A DNA stretch of 64,000 nt, from NCBI GenBank assembly GCA_033807695.1, contig CM066300.1, positions 62,001-126,000 on the forward strand, given 5' to 3'. Within the stretch, counting starts at the first letter, position 1; the number at the start of each line of letters is the position of its first letter. Below the pieces are notes generated by a model. That model saw nothing but the letters and a program-made list of their open reading frames with translations. It was not told where the DNA came from and made no database searches. Below are positions 1 to 12,062 of this stretch, piece after piece. Source of the DNA: Daedaleopsis sinensis. Taxonomy: Eukaryota; Basidiomycota; Agaricomycetes; Polyporales; Polyporaceae. Made by a program: the position numbers and the translations under genes.

Positions 1-1386
1 TCCTGCACCGCAAGCCAACCTGAGTGTAAGCGCGCGACTCGCCGCGGACAAATCCAGAGCACGTACCCCACAAGCCTCGTTGCGCACCCCGCCTCGCGCA
101 GGAGCCTCTCGTACAGGACCCCCTCGTCCCGCAACGGGTCGCACTCCATGATCTGCAGGAACGCCGGGGGCAGGCCCGCATGCGTCTCCGCGAGGACGGG
201 CGAGATACGCACGTCCGTCGGCGGCCCGTTGTACCCCGCTGCGTGCATCGGCAGAGGTAGAGTCAGCCGCAGTTGCAGCGGTCAGTGATCATCGTCGCGA
301 TCGTATCCAGCTCGAACTCGGACTCACTGAAAGACTGGGCCATCGCCTTGCTGTTGACGAGCGGCGCATCCACGTTCTCCTCGTACGACCGCAGCTCCCC
401 TCTGTACGACTCTGGCACGGCCTCGGGGTGGAGCAGGACGGGCTCGCGGAGGTACTGCCCAGTGAGCGCGTGTCTGTCTTTGTCCGCGAAGAACGGGTCG
501 TACCGCGCGCGGAGGGCCGTAGCCGCCGCGATATTGCCACCTGCTGAGTCGCCGCCGACGAGGAAGCCTTTCGCGAGGGCCACGCGGAGTTCTTGAGCGT
601 GGGTCGCGACCTACAGTGTGATTGAAGACATGAGAAAGCTACGGCGGAGCGACATGATGTGCGCCGTCACGCACCCATTTGAGCGCAGCGTAGCAGTCTT
701 CGTGCGCGGTCGGGAACGTGTACTCCGGAACCAGCCTGGAGCGACAGTGGTGACGTCGCAAATCGTGATAGTAAGTGTCCAGCAGTGCATCGACGATCAT
801 CACGACGGCTGTACCTATAGTCCACGTTGACGATCGCAAGTCGCAGCTTCACGCAGAGGGTGCGCAAGTGATTGTCGTCCATGTCAAGATCGCCGACGAT
901 CCATCCTATGTTCTCGCGCCAGTCAGTTCTGGTGCTGCGAAACATGCATGTACAGAAGAGAAATTACGAGTAACGCTCACCTCCGCCATGGAACCAGACT
1001 AGCACGGGGAACGTCGTCGTCGAGTCATCCCCAGTAGGTACATAGGCCCGCACGGTGATCTCTTCGCCCTCGACGGGCACACGGTGGTCCTTGACAGTGT
1101 ACTCCGCATCTGAGAGGCAAGAGGCACACGCCCGTGTGCATGAGCATCCGAATGTACAACATCACGATAGCGCGAAGCGACCGGAACGTATAGTGCGTGC
1201 AGGCAGACACGTACCGTCTGGCAGACGAGGGACGAAGGACTGGCCGAACGGGGCAAGGGCTTCATTAGACAGCGCCCGGAAGTATGCGCCGAGCGAGACG
1301 CCCTCCGGGGGCGGGGGCGGGGGCGCGGTGTACTCCGGATGGGCCTTGAGCTGCGCGGCCATCTCGGGATCGAGCTTTAAGACCAT
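1..1386 (-). CDS. Alpha/beta hydrolase fold-3 (HSL-type esterase/lipase), partial
   Basis: Likely a carboxylester hydrolase of the fold-3/HSL family, probably cytosolic since no signal peptide is seen. The natural substrate cannot be told. I read six exons with GT-AG junctions that keep one frame: 1386-1215, 1109-981, 905-815, 735-675, 610 to about 330, and 238-67. The next exon lies beyond position 1. The first exon begins MVLKLDPEMAAQLKAHPEYT. The oxyanion motif HGGGW forms across the exon 2/3 junction. The nucleophile elbow GDSAGGN is in exon 5. ECDPLRDEG in exon 6 should hold the catalytic Asp. The His exon is outside the window. No stop or frameshift was found, unlike the two related copies at 27325-27945 and 50272-51659. 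The exact 3' end of exon 5 is uncertain. Confidence 0.8.
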
Positions 1387-2673
1387 AGCGGTGCGAGTGG
1401 GCGTTGAGCGAAGGTTCTACGAAAGCGCAACGAGCGGAGAAGAAGTGATAGCAGTAGAACCAAGGCGTGCGTCGAGAATCTGCGATATTGCCCGATCGCA
1501 GTGCAGGCCTTTATAGCAAGCGGCAGATGGGGTTGCGATCTGCGACTCCGAGGACGACACGTACGAACCGCTAGTGGCGGGTCGACCTGGGAGAAGCGGA
1601 CACTGACTCATGATATAGTGTAAGTGACTAGGACCGACACTTAAGTTGACAGTTGACTCACATGGGCACTGTCGGGACCGAGAGAGCCGCGCTGTACAGA
1701 CATACTTATCCTTGCATAGCAGCGCACTCTACAGACATCTCCCATCAGTCAGTGTATCTCCTACAAATACTGAATAGCAGGTCATGAATGCTCAAAGGTC
1801 GGATACTTACTTCCAGGAAGGGTCTTGTGAACGAGCGCCAAGGGAGCCGCGGTGTGGGGCCAGTGCGCAAGAGGAATCGCGCAAATCCAAGTTACTGGCA
1901 GGCATGTCAGCTAAGCAAATGCTGCCAGTAATGCGCACACATCGAATGCGAACATACGCAGAACGGGGTCCATGGCAGAACGAAGAGGAGTATCAAATCG
2001 GGGATCGGCGACTGGCCTCCAGAGTGTGCGACCTCCTCCCACCCGAACCAGCCTGCGGGGACAGTAGAGCTGGCAGCGATCTGCGAGTCCGCGGTGCAAC
2101 CAGAGACGCGGATGGTGCAGGATGGGCGAGCGAGTGCGACTCTGACAGCGGCACTCCGAGGCGTCGGTGCATGCCCGAGAGGTGAAGTCAGGCACTGGCA
2201 TATGCGCGCGGGTCGTGCAGTTGGCCGGGGGCCCGGGGCCGCGGTCGGGGAGGCATGCCGCACGTGGCGGTCGAGTGGGAGGTGAGAATCGCGACTGGCC
2301 TTCTCACAAAGAGATGGCTCTTTGTGAGAGGAGCGGCTCGTGAGGTCTTGGAATCAACGAGACCGCGCGGCTTTGCAGTTAATCTTGAATTAGGTCGCGG
2401 AGAAGCGGAACAGATGGGAGGGATGGGGAGCGCATGTACGCTTTGAAAGGCCGCGCACACGGCAGCCGGGGGAGCTGGCAGACTGCAGGATCGTCGTGCA
2501 CCGGGCGTCGAGCGTCGAGGCGGAAAGCGACGTCTGCCGCCGAAGACCTAGAAGGGCCCGAGCAGAGGATGACACGGCACTGCTTCCTGGGTAGTCATGC
2601 GATGGAGGAGCCCCCGAAGGACCAGGATAACGACAGGTCAGATCAGATCAGATCAGATCAGACGAACAGAGGA
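1387..2673. other. No recognisable gene; degenerate repeat DNA
   Basis: Only short GC-rich reading frames occur here, none with a family motif or a consistent splice pattern. About 2638-2661 carries a short tandem repeat of GATCA units. The same spot in the related copies near 9551 and 17975 shows variants of a GGTCA/TGACC repeat, so this belongs to the repeat family that also contains the F-box-like relics. Confidence 0.5.
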
Positions 2674-3120
2674 CTACGAGGCGGTACCGCAGCATCGCCG
2701 GTAGGTCCCCGGGTCGGTGTACAGGTGATTGACCACGCCGCAGAGACGGGTCGATGCAGAGGGCCATGGCTCTAGTTGCTCATGATTGCGCGGGGCACAG
2801 AGCGTGTGTGCAGCGATCGAGAGGAGCGCGGTGTTGGGACAATGGCTAACCAGGTGGTGGATGGCGCGGCGGCACGGGCCCGGCACTGGCATGTCGAGAG
2901 TGAAGCTTGAAGTACAGATGCCGGATGCTGGGGGCCGAAGCACGGCGGGGACAAGCGTCCGGCACGCAGCACGGTCGGCGGACTTGACATCGAGCGTGTG
3001 CGGGTTGGCGAGCCGGGCGAGGACGTCGAGAAGGACGGGGAAGGACGGAGCACTGTCGATCTCAGAGAAAGGACTGGTGACGATGCACAGAGCAGAGACC
3101 GTCCGAGCGAAGACACGCTT
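2674..3120 (-). pseudogene. F-box/LRR-like gene relic, copy 1
   Basis: A minus-strand stretch reads as leucine-rich protein of the kind found C-terminal to fungal F-boxes, with phrases such as VLLDVLARLANPHTLDV and a following HLVSHCPNTALLS segment. No F-box, start codon or complete frame remains. The same phrases recur in the same order near 9561, 17690, 25580, 53370 and 63313, which makes chance coding unlikely. Assignment to F-box/LRR is by pattern only. It could also be an unrelated leucine-rich family. Confidence 0.4.
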
Positions 3121-3399
3121 CTGATGCCAGCAGTGGTGCAGGGTTCTACTAGCGGGGTTGACAGGAAGGGTGTCCGTGTGAAGTCAGACGTCTATCCGAC
3201 CAGGTGTGATAGGGGTCGAGCGAGGTTCGAGCGACCGTGCAAGGGATGCAGAACGACTAGTGTGGACAACGAGTATTGAGGGCGCCCGGGACGGCTTGTG
3301 GCTGCAATCTGAATATCACTGTTAGCTCTAGTGATTAAGTTGGCGTCGACCTTATTCAGGACATACAAGTAGCAAGTGGATGGTGCGAGCTCCGGTTCC

Positions 3400-4090
3400 A
3401 TCATTTCGTGAGGACCAGAGGCGCGAGGAATGAGGAAGATGAGATGGGTAGGTTTAGCCAGCCGTACTCGCTACGTACGACAGCCCCGTACCAATGTGTA
3501 AAGGGAGAGCGGGACTGCGTGTTTGTTAGCAAATCTTCAAAGGACCGTCGTATAGACGCCCCTGTCGCGGACATTGACACAAGGGAGCTTTGTTTGTTAT
3601 GATGTGTGATTTAGGGGGGTAGTGTCATCTTTATCAATTGAAACTCACTCACCGAGATGGCTTGTGCGGGTCTGTGGGAGTGTGTGGAGCACAGTTGCAG
3701 GATCTTGCCCGCGCGAGGGCGCTGGGGGATACGTGGCGTATGCCAAGCTCAGCTGAGAGGGAGGGTGGCTAGGCTCTGTTGTACAAGCAGATTGAGGCTT
3801 AGGGCAGTCGGTACTGAGTGAAATCGGGCAGTGCGAACAACATTGTCTGCGAGTCTGTGGATTGTCATTGGACGGAGAAAGACGAAGATTGAGTCGCCAA
3901 AAGTATACGCAGATAGGCCTGATCAAGTCGGTGCACGAGGAACTGACAGTTTTTGCATGCAGAGCGAGAGCGTAGACCAAGAACAGACCAGCTTTCGAAT
4001 GAGTCGTTTGTCGTCGTCCAAAACAAGAAAACAGACGCTGGTCTACAAATCCATCGCGACGACGTATATGGGCGCTAAACCGAACTGTTG
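3400..4090 (-). repeat. Dispersed repeat 'R2', copy 1 (inverted)
   Basis: This block is the reverse complement of sequence at 10500-11160. It also matches parts of 16880-17220, 26790-27010, 37980-38130 and 51900-52220. A shared marker is AGCGCCCA followed, about 30 nt later, by CCAGCGTCTG. No conserved protein frame is visible. It may be a decayed transposable element or the promoter remnant of a duplicated gene; neither can be shown. Confidence 0.55.
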
Positions 4091-4793
4091 TGCTTGCTAT
4101 TGCTTTCTGCCTCCGTCGAAACGTACTGCGAGACGACGTACTACTAGGAGTTGTGGCTGTCCGTCATCGTCGAAGACAAGACAAGGCAACTTGAACAGTC
4201 GCTGGATGGCGAATTCAACGCGAAGACGTGAGCGCCTCTCTCGCTGCGACCTCTGAGTCACGGACGGTCCTCCTGAATACCATCCTCCTCCTCCGAGTCG
4301 CAGTAAGTACCTAAATACCGACACCCCCTCCTTCGAAGTATCACCTTAGGTCTGACACCAAGTCCGCTCCCTGTGAATGTGAGATGACACCGACTTAGTT
4401 GTTCCTGCCTCCGAGTCGGCACTGCCAGTGGTACTACGCAGCTGCCTAGGCCAGTGCACAACATCTTCGCTGAGCGGCCCGGTCGATGTGAAAACTGGCG
4501 CACACACACGCACTCACGCACAAATACAGATACGGTAGTGACACGCATCCCGGTGTACAGCTCTGTGGACGTCCTCGTCCTTGACTCTTCGACTCAGAGG
4601 ATACTGGTGATACTGGTTTACCGTCTCAGCCATCATCGATCTTCCCGATCTTCTCTGCGTTCCGTCTACTCTGCGTTTCCGGGTCTACTTTGGTTCATTC
4701 TGACCATCGATCTAGCAGATCAGTCCAGGTACGAGTGCGGAATTTGTGGTCAATTTCAAGGCCTAGCATGCTCACTAACGGATTATTGCTAGT
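4091..4793 (+). promoter_or_regulatory. Upstream region and 5'UTR intron of HET1
   Basis: All four closely related HET genes share the sequence just before the start codon, including GGTGTACAGCTCTGTGGACG (about 4551-4570 here). A 54-nt intron is predicted at 4739-4792. It has a GTACGAG donor, a CACTAAC branch-like site and a TAG acceptor, with one base then the ATG at 4794. The same arrangement precedes HET2, HET3 and HET4, so the first coding exon follows a spliced leader exon. No TATA box is clear. Confidence 0.5.
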
Positions 4794-6757
4794 ATGAGGC
4801 TGCTGAGCACTGCCCGTGCCGAGCTCCAGTCTTTCATCTCTCCAGAATACGTACCCGGAAGATACGCTATCCTGTCGCACGTCTGGAACGAGAAGGAGCA
4901 GTCGTTCAAAGACGTCTGCGATATCATCCGGGAATGTAATGCACGGCAGGACAACCCAAGAGAACATGTAGACCCCAAGATACGGAACGCTTGTATGCTC
5001 GCGGAGACGCACGGGTTCCGGTGGATCTGGATCGACACCTGCTGCATCGACAAGTCCAGCAGCGCCGAACTCTCCGAGGCGATCAACTCCATGTTCAGAT
5101 ACTACTCTCTATCTGCCGTCTGCTACGCGTTTCTTCGCGACGTCGACGGCGAACTGGACTCTTTCGACCGTATGGCGTTCATGCGAAGCAGATGGCACAC
5201 GCGGGGCTGGACACTACAGGAGCTCCTCGCGCCACCGCTGGTCCTGTTTGTCTCCAACTCCTGGGAGGTCCTCGGCTCGAAGGCCGATTTCGCTCCCCAC
5301 CTGCAGCATATCACACACATTCCGGCGTCGGTCCTGCGTATGGAGAAGCCGATTGCGAAGATCAGCATCGCGCAACGCATGTGTTGGGCATCAGGTCGGA
5401 AGACTACACGGAAGGAGGACCGTGCGTACTGTTTGCTCGGGATCTTTGACATCAACATGCCTACACTCTATGGCGAGGGCGAGCGGGCATTTCGGCGGTT
5501 GCAAGAGGAGATCTTGAAGAGGCATGCTGATACCACGCTATTCGCATGGGGAGGGTCTATACCGCTGTTTGGATGGTTCGATATGCCGGCGCCCTCGTCG
5601 GTCAGACGTTCCACGGGGCTTTTTGCGGCATCGCCAGACGACTTTTACGAGTCCACCAACATTGAGTTCGCTCTTGCGCAAGTACGGCACAAAGATATCA
5701 CATCTTCCTCGCCCGATGTACGCATCTGTCAGTTCTGGCCGGGGACCTGTACTCACTTACACTTGATCATACTCAGCCCGCCCAGACAAATTGCTCTCGT
5801 GGTCACGGTGAGGGTGATGTTTTGTCATTCTCCATTACGCCCTACGGGATCCGAGCCCGACTACCGACCTTCCAGTGGGAAGGAAGTGTGTACGCCGACC
5901 TCTCATGGACATCGTACGGCGGCCAATCGGTGTTCCTACGTCTTGAAGATGAGAAATGGCCCCCCATGTCTAATAGACCGAGATCGCCTCTACACAGTAT
6001 CTGTGCATATCACAGGTTCTTTCCCACATCACCATCTGTATGGCAGCGTCTCATCCTCGGTTCTAACGGATTGACGGACAAGACGCCCACGGTCACCTGG
6101 CAGGATATATATTTCCGGGACAACATCAGCTCCGAGTCCACCACGACCGGCACGGCGGTTCCCTCTGACCGCTTCTCTACCAGTATGAACCTCAGCCTCT
6201 CCTGCCCTATCCGCATACCCCCGCTTGGCGACTTGACCGCCATTGCCGATGCGATGGGAGCCGAGGTCGTGGACGTGCGGAATGCGGGTTTGCCGTGGGA
6301 TGGCGATACGCCCACACTCGTGATCTTCAAGCCCCAATTCTCCGACACTCGTCTCGTCTTGCAGGTCGGGCAGTGTCGAAGGAAAAAATCGATGCCGGTT
6401 GACCTTCCCGCTGAAAATCCGCAGGGGAAGCTCTGGGCGAACTTCGTCATCATCCCCGACTCGGACTTCCCTGACATCGTTAGCCCGCACGACTGCTCGA
6501 CAGACCACATCGAGGCGTGTTCAGACTCGAAGCAGGACTTCTTCGTCTGCCTCCCAATGGGGCCACGACCACGGACCTCTAGCAGTTCCCATGGTGAGAA
6601 TGCACTCAAAATGCACGTTGTCCTCGGAGTTACACCATGGTTCGCAAATCCGAGCTCTTTCGTCCTGTCCTTTTGTACGAAGCCTGTATTTTACCATCCG
6701 GCTACATCATTCGCCGCATGCTGCATCTCGACTGACCAGGTCAATGTAATGACCTGA
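4794..6757 (+). CDS. HET-domain protein 1
   Basis: Heterokaryon-incompatibility (HET) domain protein. The family is associated with non-self recognition and cell death in fungi; the partner of this one is unknown. Two exons, 4794-5717 and 5777-6757, flank a 59-nt intron and give about 634 residues. HET motifs in order: YAILSHVW from residue 24, WIWIDTCCIDKSSSAELSEA near residue 78, then WTLQELLAPP. After these comes the conserved block EDRAYCLLGIFDINMPTLYG. Exon 2 encodes a roughly 330-residue C-terminal region beginning near FSITPYGIRARLP, for which I know no family. The start is set by the upstream splice acceptor and by agreement with the paralogs. The C-terminus lacks about 30 residues present in HET2 to HET4. 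The gene pairs with P450-1 downstream, as HET3 pairs with P450-2. Confidence 0.88.
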
Positions 6758-8797
6758 CAGGACCTGACACAGGGGAACATGGATCTTAATAAATGCATTA
6801 CAGCTCCTTGGATGTTCGATAACCTCCGATGAGCATGATGTAGCTCTGCGTGGGCATTCGATACGTACGGTAGCGTTACCGACTAGGCAACCTAGACGCC
6901 GTTGGACTTTTCCAGTACTTTCGACTAGCTGACTACTTAGCATCGTACCACCATCTCGACGTCCGCAATACAGTATTCTTCGCCCTCTCGTTTCGCTCTC
7001 GTTCACGTCCTTTCTCTTCTGCCTTCCGACTTTCGACGTCCGACTCTCGACTTTCATCATTCGATCTAGTACGACATACAACCTTCGACTCCGCACTCTG
7101 TCACCCTCGTTCCTTCCCTCACTCTTTCTCTCATCTCAATCACATCACACGTACTCCCCTTGTGAGCAACCCTTCGCACTTTCGACCGACGCACGCAACA
7201 CCTGGAGCTGAGGTCATTTAAATCACCTCCCAGCCGCTTGGGACGTGGACTACATTCATCACCAGCCCGGTGAGCTGACAGGACCGTATACACTATCACC
7301 TGCACGTTTTGCCCAGTGATGCCCATAGATATCACGCTCCCGCACGTCCTCGCAAAGCCCTCGATGACATGTTCGGCCGTCTGATACCAGCGCCCCTCCA
7401 GCTTTGCATACGCGAGATATAGGTAAATGAATGCAGGGCCATGCGTCGAAGCAGAAGGAACACGAGACATACATACGTATGCGTCGTTCACCCGGATGCG
7501 GGCCGACAGAGCTGGAGGCAGTAGCGGTAGCCTGTAAGTAGAGCACGAGCGCGAGACGGAGACTTGGCGAGACACGGTACGGGCCTGCTACTAGGTTCCG
7601 CGTGCCGCGAGGGCGCCGCATCCGTCGTCCGTCGTCCGCTCGGGCTCCTCGTGAAGTCCATGGACCCATACACACGCCCCCGGCTCGCGCTGTTCGATCT
7701 TGCACGGACCTAAGGCCTGCACCGCGGCCCGCCACATGCACGTGCGCAGACGCGGACGTTGCAGGATGTCTATGGCTGCCCTGCGCGGCGCCAGCACCCC
7801 ACGCCCCAGTCCGTTCGTCTGGAATCCCGGAATCCGAGCGGACATGTGAATTGTCCGCCGAGTCTCAGTGGGTGCTGAGGAGCTGCGCGCATGTGGCACG
7901 AGACGGCTCTGAACCCGAACCCGTGCCGGTGTCCGCCTCCGCCTCCGCCTCACGGGGAGCACTCGGCTCTATGCGGAGTCCGGACCGTAGAAAAGGGGAT
8001 TGGGGAGCGAGGGCGAGGGCGAGGGCGAGCGAGGGCGAGGGCGAGGGCGAGAGACTGGGCCTGCACCAGCTCGCCGGGGAGGAATGTTTGTGGCCCGTGG
8101 GATCGCTGACGCACTGAGAGCGACGGGATTGTGTGGGGTGTTGGGCTGTGGGATCCATATTTCAATCACGGCGCGGACGCCTGTTGAACGTTGAACCAAG
8201 TTGGACCAGCCCCACGGCATGGCGCATCATGATCGCGCGCGTCGGATGGGATTCTCCCGTGGGTGAAGGCAGGACGAAGGGTGTGAGATACTAGAGACGG
8301 GACCGACTCGGATGTGATTGTCGTGCAGACGATCGCACTTGCAGCTGAACCAGTGCCCCACTTGAAGCGGGTGTATGTTGGTGATCCGACGGCAGATGCG
8401 AGCGCGGGGGTGAGGATGCGGAATCGCAGCCGCATTTAGATTCAGAGCAGCGGCGGCGAGAGCCACATTGACCTCACGGCGGGACCGGGTCTGAGGGACG
8501 GCAGTTCCAGTCACACATGTAAAGCGGATCGCGGCCGTTCACCGCGCGCGTGGCGGCAGCAACGGAGTGCACTAGCATGCGAACGAGGTGGACTCGAAGG
8601 CGACAATGGCAATGTGCTACGCGTGCGAGTAGCCGTTGAGATCGTGTTAGAGGTACAGTGTTCGAGATTGTGTGAACGAGGAAGGTTCGCCCACGGGCTT
8701 ACACGAATCCAGGTAGAGCTAGTTGAAGCGTATAGCAGCAGGGCCTGAGGCTCATCGAAGCCGCACCGAGCTGGCGCATGAGTCTGACTCGGACGTG
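6758..8797. repeat. Post-HET duplicated block, copy 1
   Basis: The block is repeated after HET3 (41191-43188) and, more diverged, after HET2 (23832-25420) and HET4 (54000-55630, inverted). Inside it, 7260-7580 on the minus strand holds a possible gene fragment: an exon ending near NDAY, an intron of about 60 nt, then LEGRWYQTAEHVIEGFARTC. The matching frame in the HET2/HET4 copies reads LVGRRYQTA and is decayed. I do not recognise the family. A GGGCGA minisatellite lies at about 8005-8050 and is shorter in the second copy. The rest is GC-rich with no supported gene. Confidence 0.5.
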
Positions 8798-9560
8798 TAG
8801 CCGAGGTAGAGGAGCAGGAGCGAACCGGGGGCGTTCTTGTGGGGTTGACAGGACGTCCGTCCGACAGAGGGACTGCTAGAGTAGTTACCGGCCCCAGCCA
8901 AGGTCGGACTCGTGCGCCCGTGCTCGCCGCTCGGGCCTGCTCATCCAGTGTCGGGTAGAGGGCGAAAGGTAGAGGAAGCACCGAGGGACGGTGACGGAGA
9001 GCGTCAGGTAAGAGCGGGCCCAACCGATGACGACGAGCAGCTGCAGCGCTGCTCGTCCGCCGAGTGCCGCCCTCCGAGTCGGGCGCGCCGAGCGGGATCG
9101 ACGAGGGGAGGAAATAATCGAGGACGGGGCGACGTGGAGAGTGCGACGGCGCTAGGCGCAGGATGTGTGTGGGGGGGGTCGGGCGCGGTTCGGGGGACCG
9201 TGCAGCGCGTGCAGGACGACTACTGAGGTCGCAGTGCGGTCTGAGGGCTGGTAGAGGAGAGGCTCACCTGGTGTGCGTACGCGCCTGCGGTGTGCATACA
9301 CATTCCGACGGCCTGGGACCGGCACCTCCCTCTCCGCACCGCGTCTACTCCGTCGCCTTCCGCCGTACGAGTCCGACGCTGGGAGACTGCAGGATCGTCT
9401 CCGTGCACCGGGCGTCGAGGCGGAGAGCGATGTCCGGCGCCGGAGAGATGGATGGGATCGTGTTGGCCCGAGGATACGGGAGAGGACTTGCCTTGCCTCG
9501 GCACGAGCAGAGCATGACATGGCACTGGCCTCCGAAGGACTAGGATGACGACAGGTCAGG

Positions 9561-10020
9561 TCAGACAAACAGAGTGTGCTGTAAGGCGACGAGGACGCCG
9601 TGCAGCATCGCCGAACGTGGCAACGGGGAGCGAAACACTGAGCCACAAGGAGTAGATGTGTGCGATGCCCTGCCGAGAGAGCGGAGCGGGGGCCACGCCA
9701 CGTAGACGGAGCTGTAGATGCCGAGGGTCATAGTCTCATGATTGAGCGGGGCACAGAGGGTGCGCGCAGTGAACGAGAGGAGCGCGATGTCGTGCCAATC
9801 GCTGACCAGGTGGTAGATAGCGCGGCGGGCACTGGCATGTCGAGAGTGAAGACAGTCGCCGGGTGTTGGGGCACGGGCGGCCGAAGCGTCCGGGCACGCA
9901 GCACGATCGACGGAGTTGACATCGAGCGTGTGCGGGTTGGCGAGCCGGGCAAGGACATCGAGGAGGACTGGGAAGGACGGAGCACCGTCGATCTCTCGGG
10001 CTCGTGGCAGGTGAAGGAGA
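9561..10020 (-). pseudogene. F-box/LRR-like gene relic, copy 2
   Basis: This is the best preserved of the minus-strand copies. It includes FPVLLDVLARLANPHTLDV, then AIYHLVSDWHDIALLSFTA and LCAPLNHE. The frame stays open over most of the relic but has no F-box or plausible start. It is closest to the plus-strand copy at 53370-53841. The function of the parent gene is inferred from leucine spacing only. Confidence 0.45.
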
Positions 10021-10429
10021 GGAGGGAGGACTGATGACGATGGAGACAGCAGAGACGGTCGCGAGGCCACGGATGTTTTTCTGATGTCAGCAGCGGTGGG
10101 AGGACGGGGACGACGCGCGGGAGCAGAGTTCGGACTCGGACACTGGAGGGTGTTCGTGTCAAGTGAGCGATGAGTCCGACAGGGTGGGTGCTAGTCCACG
10201 CGCAAGTACTCACCGGCACCAACGAAGGGCGCCTTCGTGCGCGCGTGCTCGACGCTCGCGCGTGCTCATCCAGGGCGGGTGAAGAGCGGAAGGAGGCACA
10301 GACGCAGGGCTGGCTCAGGCGGAGCCTCAGTCAATGAGAGGTAGCCCAGGGTAGCCCAGCCGATGACGACGAGCAGCTGCAGAGCGGACGCGCAGGGTGC
10401 GGTAGGGGTCTGGCGCGCTTAGGGCGACC

Positions 10430-11330
10430 GTTGCATGCCGTGCGAGTGTTCGGCTCTTTGGAGACGGCGTAGTACCAGGTCCCGGGGAGAAAGCAAGCAG
10501 AAAGAAGCAGAACAGTTCAGCTTAGCGCCCACATGCGTCGTCGTAGTCCAGCGTCTCTTGTCTTGGACGACCTCGATGTTCTTGCTCTAACCTCTGCATG
10601 CGCACGCTGTCAGTCCCCTGCGTGCCCACTCAGGCCTGTCTACGTATACCTATCCCGACTAAATCTTCGTCTCTCTCCGTCCAGTCACGATCCACAGACT
10701 ACACGATTCTCGCAATGCCCGCTGTCATGAGCCTCAATCTGCTTGCCCGTCAGGAACTTAACGGTCCTCCTTCTCACCTGAGCTTCGCACGTCTTTCCAT
10801 CCCGACCATACACGACGTGTCAAGAGCTCCTGTGCCCACCTATCTCCCACCGTCCTCGCGCGTGCAAGATTCTGCAACTGTCCTCCATGCGCTCCACAGG
10901 CCCGCTCACAAGCCAGCTCGGTGAGTAACAATCAACCAATGAAGCCCACGCACGACCCGCCCCTCCCACCAATGACATGTCATACTCAAAGCTCCGTGCG
11001 TCGCTGTCCCCGACACGGGCGCCTATTCACCACTCTATGAAGATCTGCTAACGAACACGCAGCCACGCTAGTACGGGACCTTTGTACGTAGCGCGGACGG
11101 CTGGGTATACCTGCCATGGCGACCTTCTCACTCCTCGCGCCTCTGGTTCTCACGAATTGACGGTGCCGGAGCTCACACCGTCCATGGCCGGGGCCCCTTG
11201 TGTGACCACTGACCAGGACAAGGTCGACGCCGACTTGGCCACTACAGCTAACGGCACGCACAGTGCAGCCAGAACCCGTCCCGGACGACCGAACGGGCAC
11301 GGCTCGGAGAGGGAGGTGCCGGACCGTCGG
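10430..11330 (+). repeat. Dispersed repeat 'R2', copy 2
   Basis: Direct-orientation copy of the block found inverted at 3400-4090. It contains the marker pair AGCGCCCACA and CCAGCGTCTC and runs on into CTCCTCGCGCCTCTGGTTCT, the reverse complement of which lies near 3410. No coding potential is shared between copies. Confidence 0.5.
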
Positions 11331-12062
11331 AGTGTGCATACGTGTCGCAGGCGCAGGCGCATACGTACACTGGCATCCCGTGGCCTCGCGACCGTCTCTG
11401 CCGTCTGCATCGCCCCCAGTCAGCCCTCCTCTTCTTCACCTGCCACAGGCCAAGGCCTGAGAGAGCGACAGCGCTCCGTCCGGCGTCCTCCCCGACGTCC
11501 TCGCACCACGTACACGTACATAGCAGGCCCACTCGACGGCGCGGCCCCGGCCGACTGCATACCCTTGCAGACGCCTCGCAGACATGCACCGACGCCTCGC
11601 GCCGCTGTCATCGCATGAGGTCGCCCATCTTCGTCCATTCGTCGCTCGTCGCACGACGCAAATCGCATCGATCGCAGTGAAGACTCGAAGCACCGTGACC
11701 TCGACTGTGGTGCCGAGGCGACCATTACCCTCACCTGCCTCGCACCTCAGACACGGAGGGCGACCGACGAGGCTAGTCCTGTTCCTTGCTCGCAGCGCTA
11801 ACCTGGGCGTATACTGCAGCAACGGTGCAACACCAACATTCGCAGGCAGCAAACGCAAACAGCGTTGCATACCGACAGGGAGACTGCGCGCGGCTGCTCA
11901 ATGCCCTCGCCCGCGGATGCTACACCGCATTCCCGACGGTGCGCGTGTTTCCCCATATACCATTCGCTGGTGCAATGACTGATATGCTCCAGATGGTCGT
12001 GAGGCCCTCGTTATCTCGCCATTCGTACAGGGCGGGGCGGGCGGGTGAGCGATCACCGGCAC

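Larger units (their letters stand above)
8798..12062. other. 3.26-kb segment present only in the first HET-P450 block
   Basis: Sequence left of about 8797 and right of about 12063 is contiguous in the second copy, joining at about 43188. This segment was therefore inserted here or deleted there. It contains an F-box-like relic (9561-10020, minus) and an R2 repeat (10430-11330, plus), both of which also occur elsewhere. It contains no intact gene: the open frames at 11082-11618 and similar places are GC-rich and lack motifs. Confidence 0.6.

Noticed and set aside
4794..6074. Unspliced 426-residue version of HET1 (and the matching versions in HET2 to HET4)
   Set aside because: All paralogs keep an open exon 2 in another frame, and the 59-62 nt intron has good splice sites. 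The unspliced tail is not conserved with HET5.
8005..8050. Possible CRISPR-like or structured array
   Set aside because: It is a simple 6-bp GGGCGA minisatellite with no spacers, and its length differs between duplicates.
7602..8117. 171-residue plus-strand frame after HET1
   Set aside because: It is open only because of the GC-rich GGGCGA minisatellite. The same place after HET3 has a different frame structure.
11082..11618. 178-residue plus-strand frame in the 3.26-kb segment
   Set aside because: Arg/Pro-rich translation of GC-rich DNA with overlapping frames on both strands and no conserved motif.
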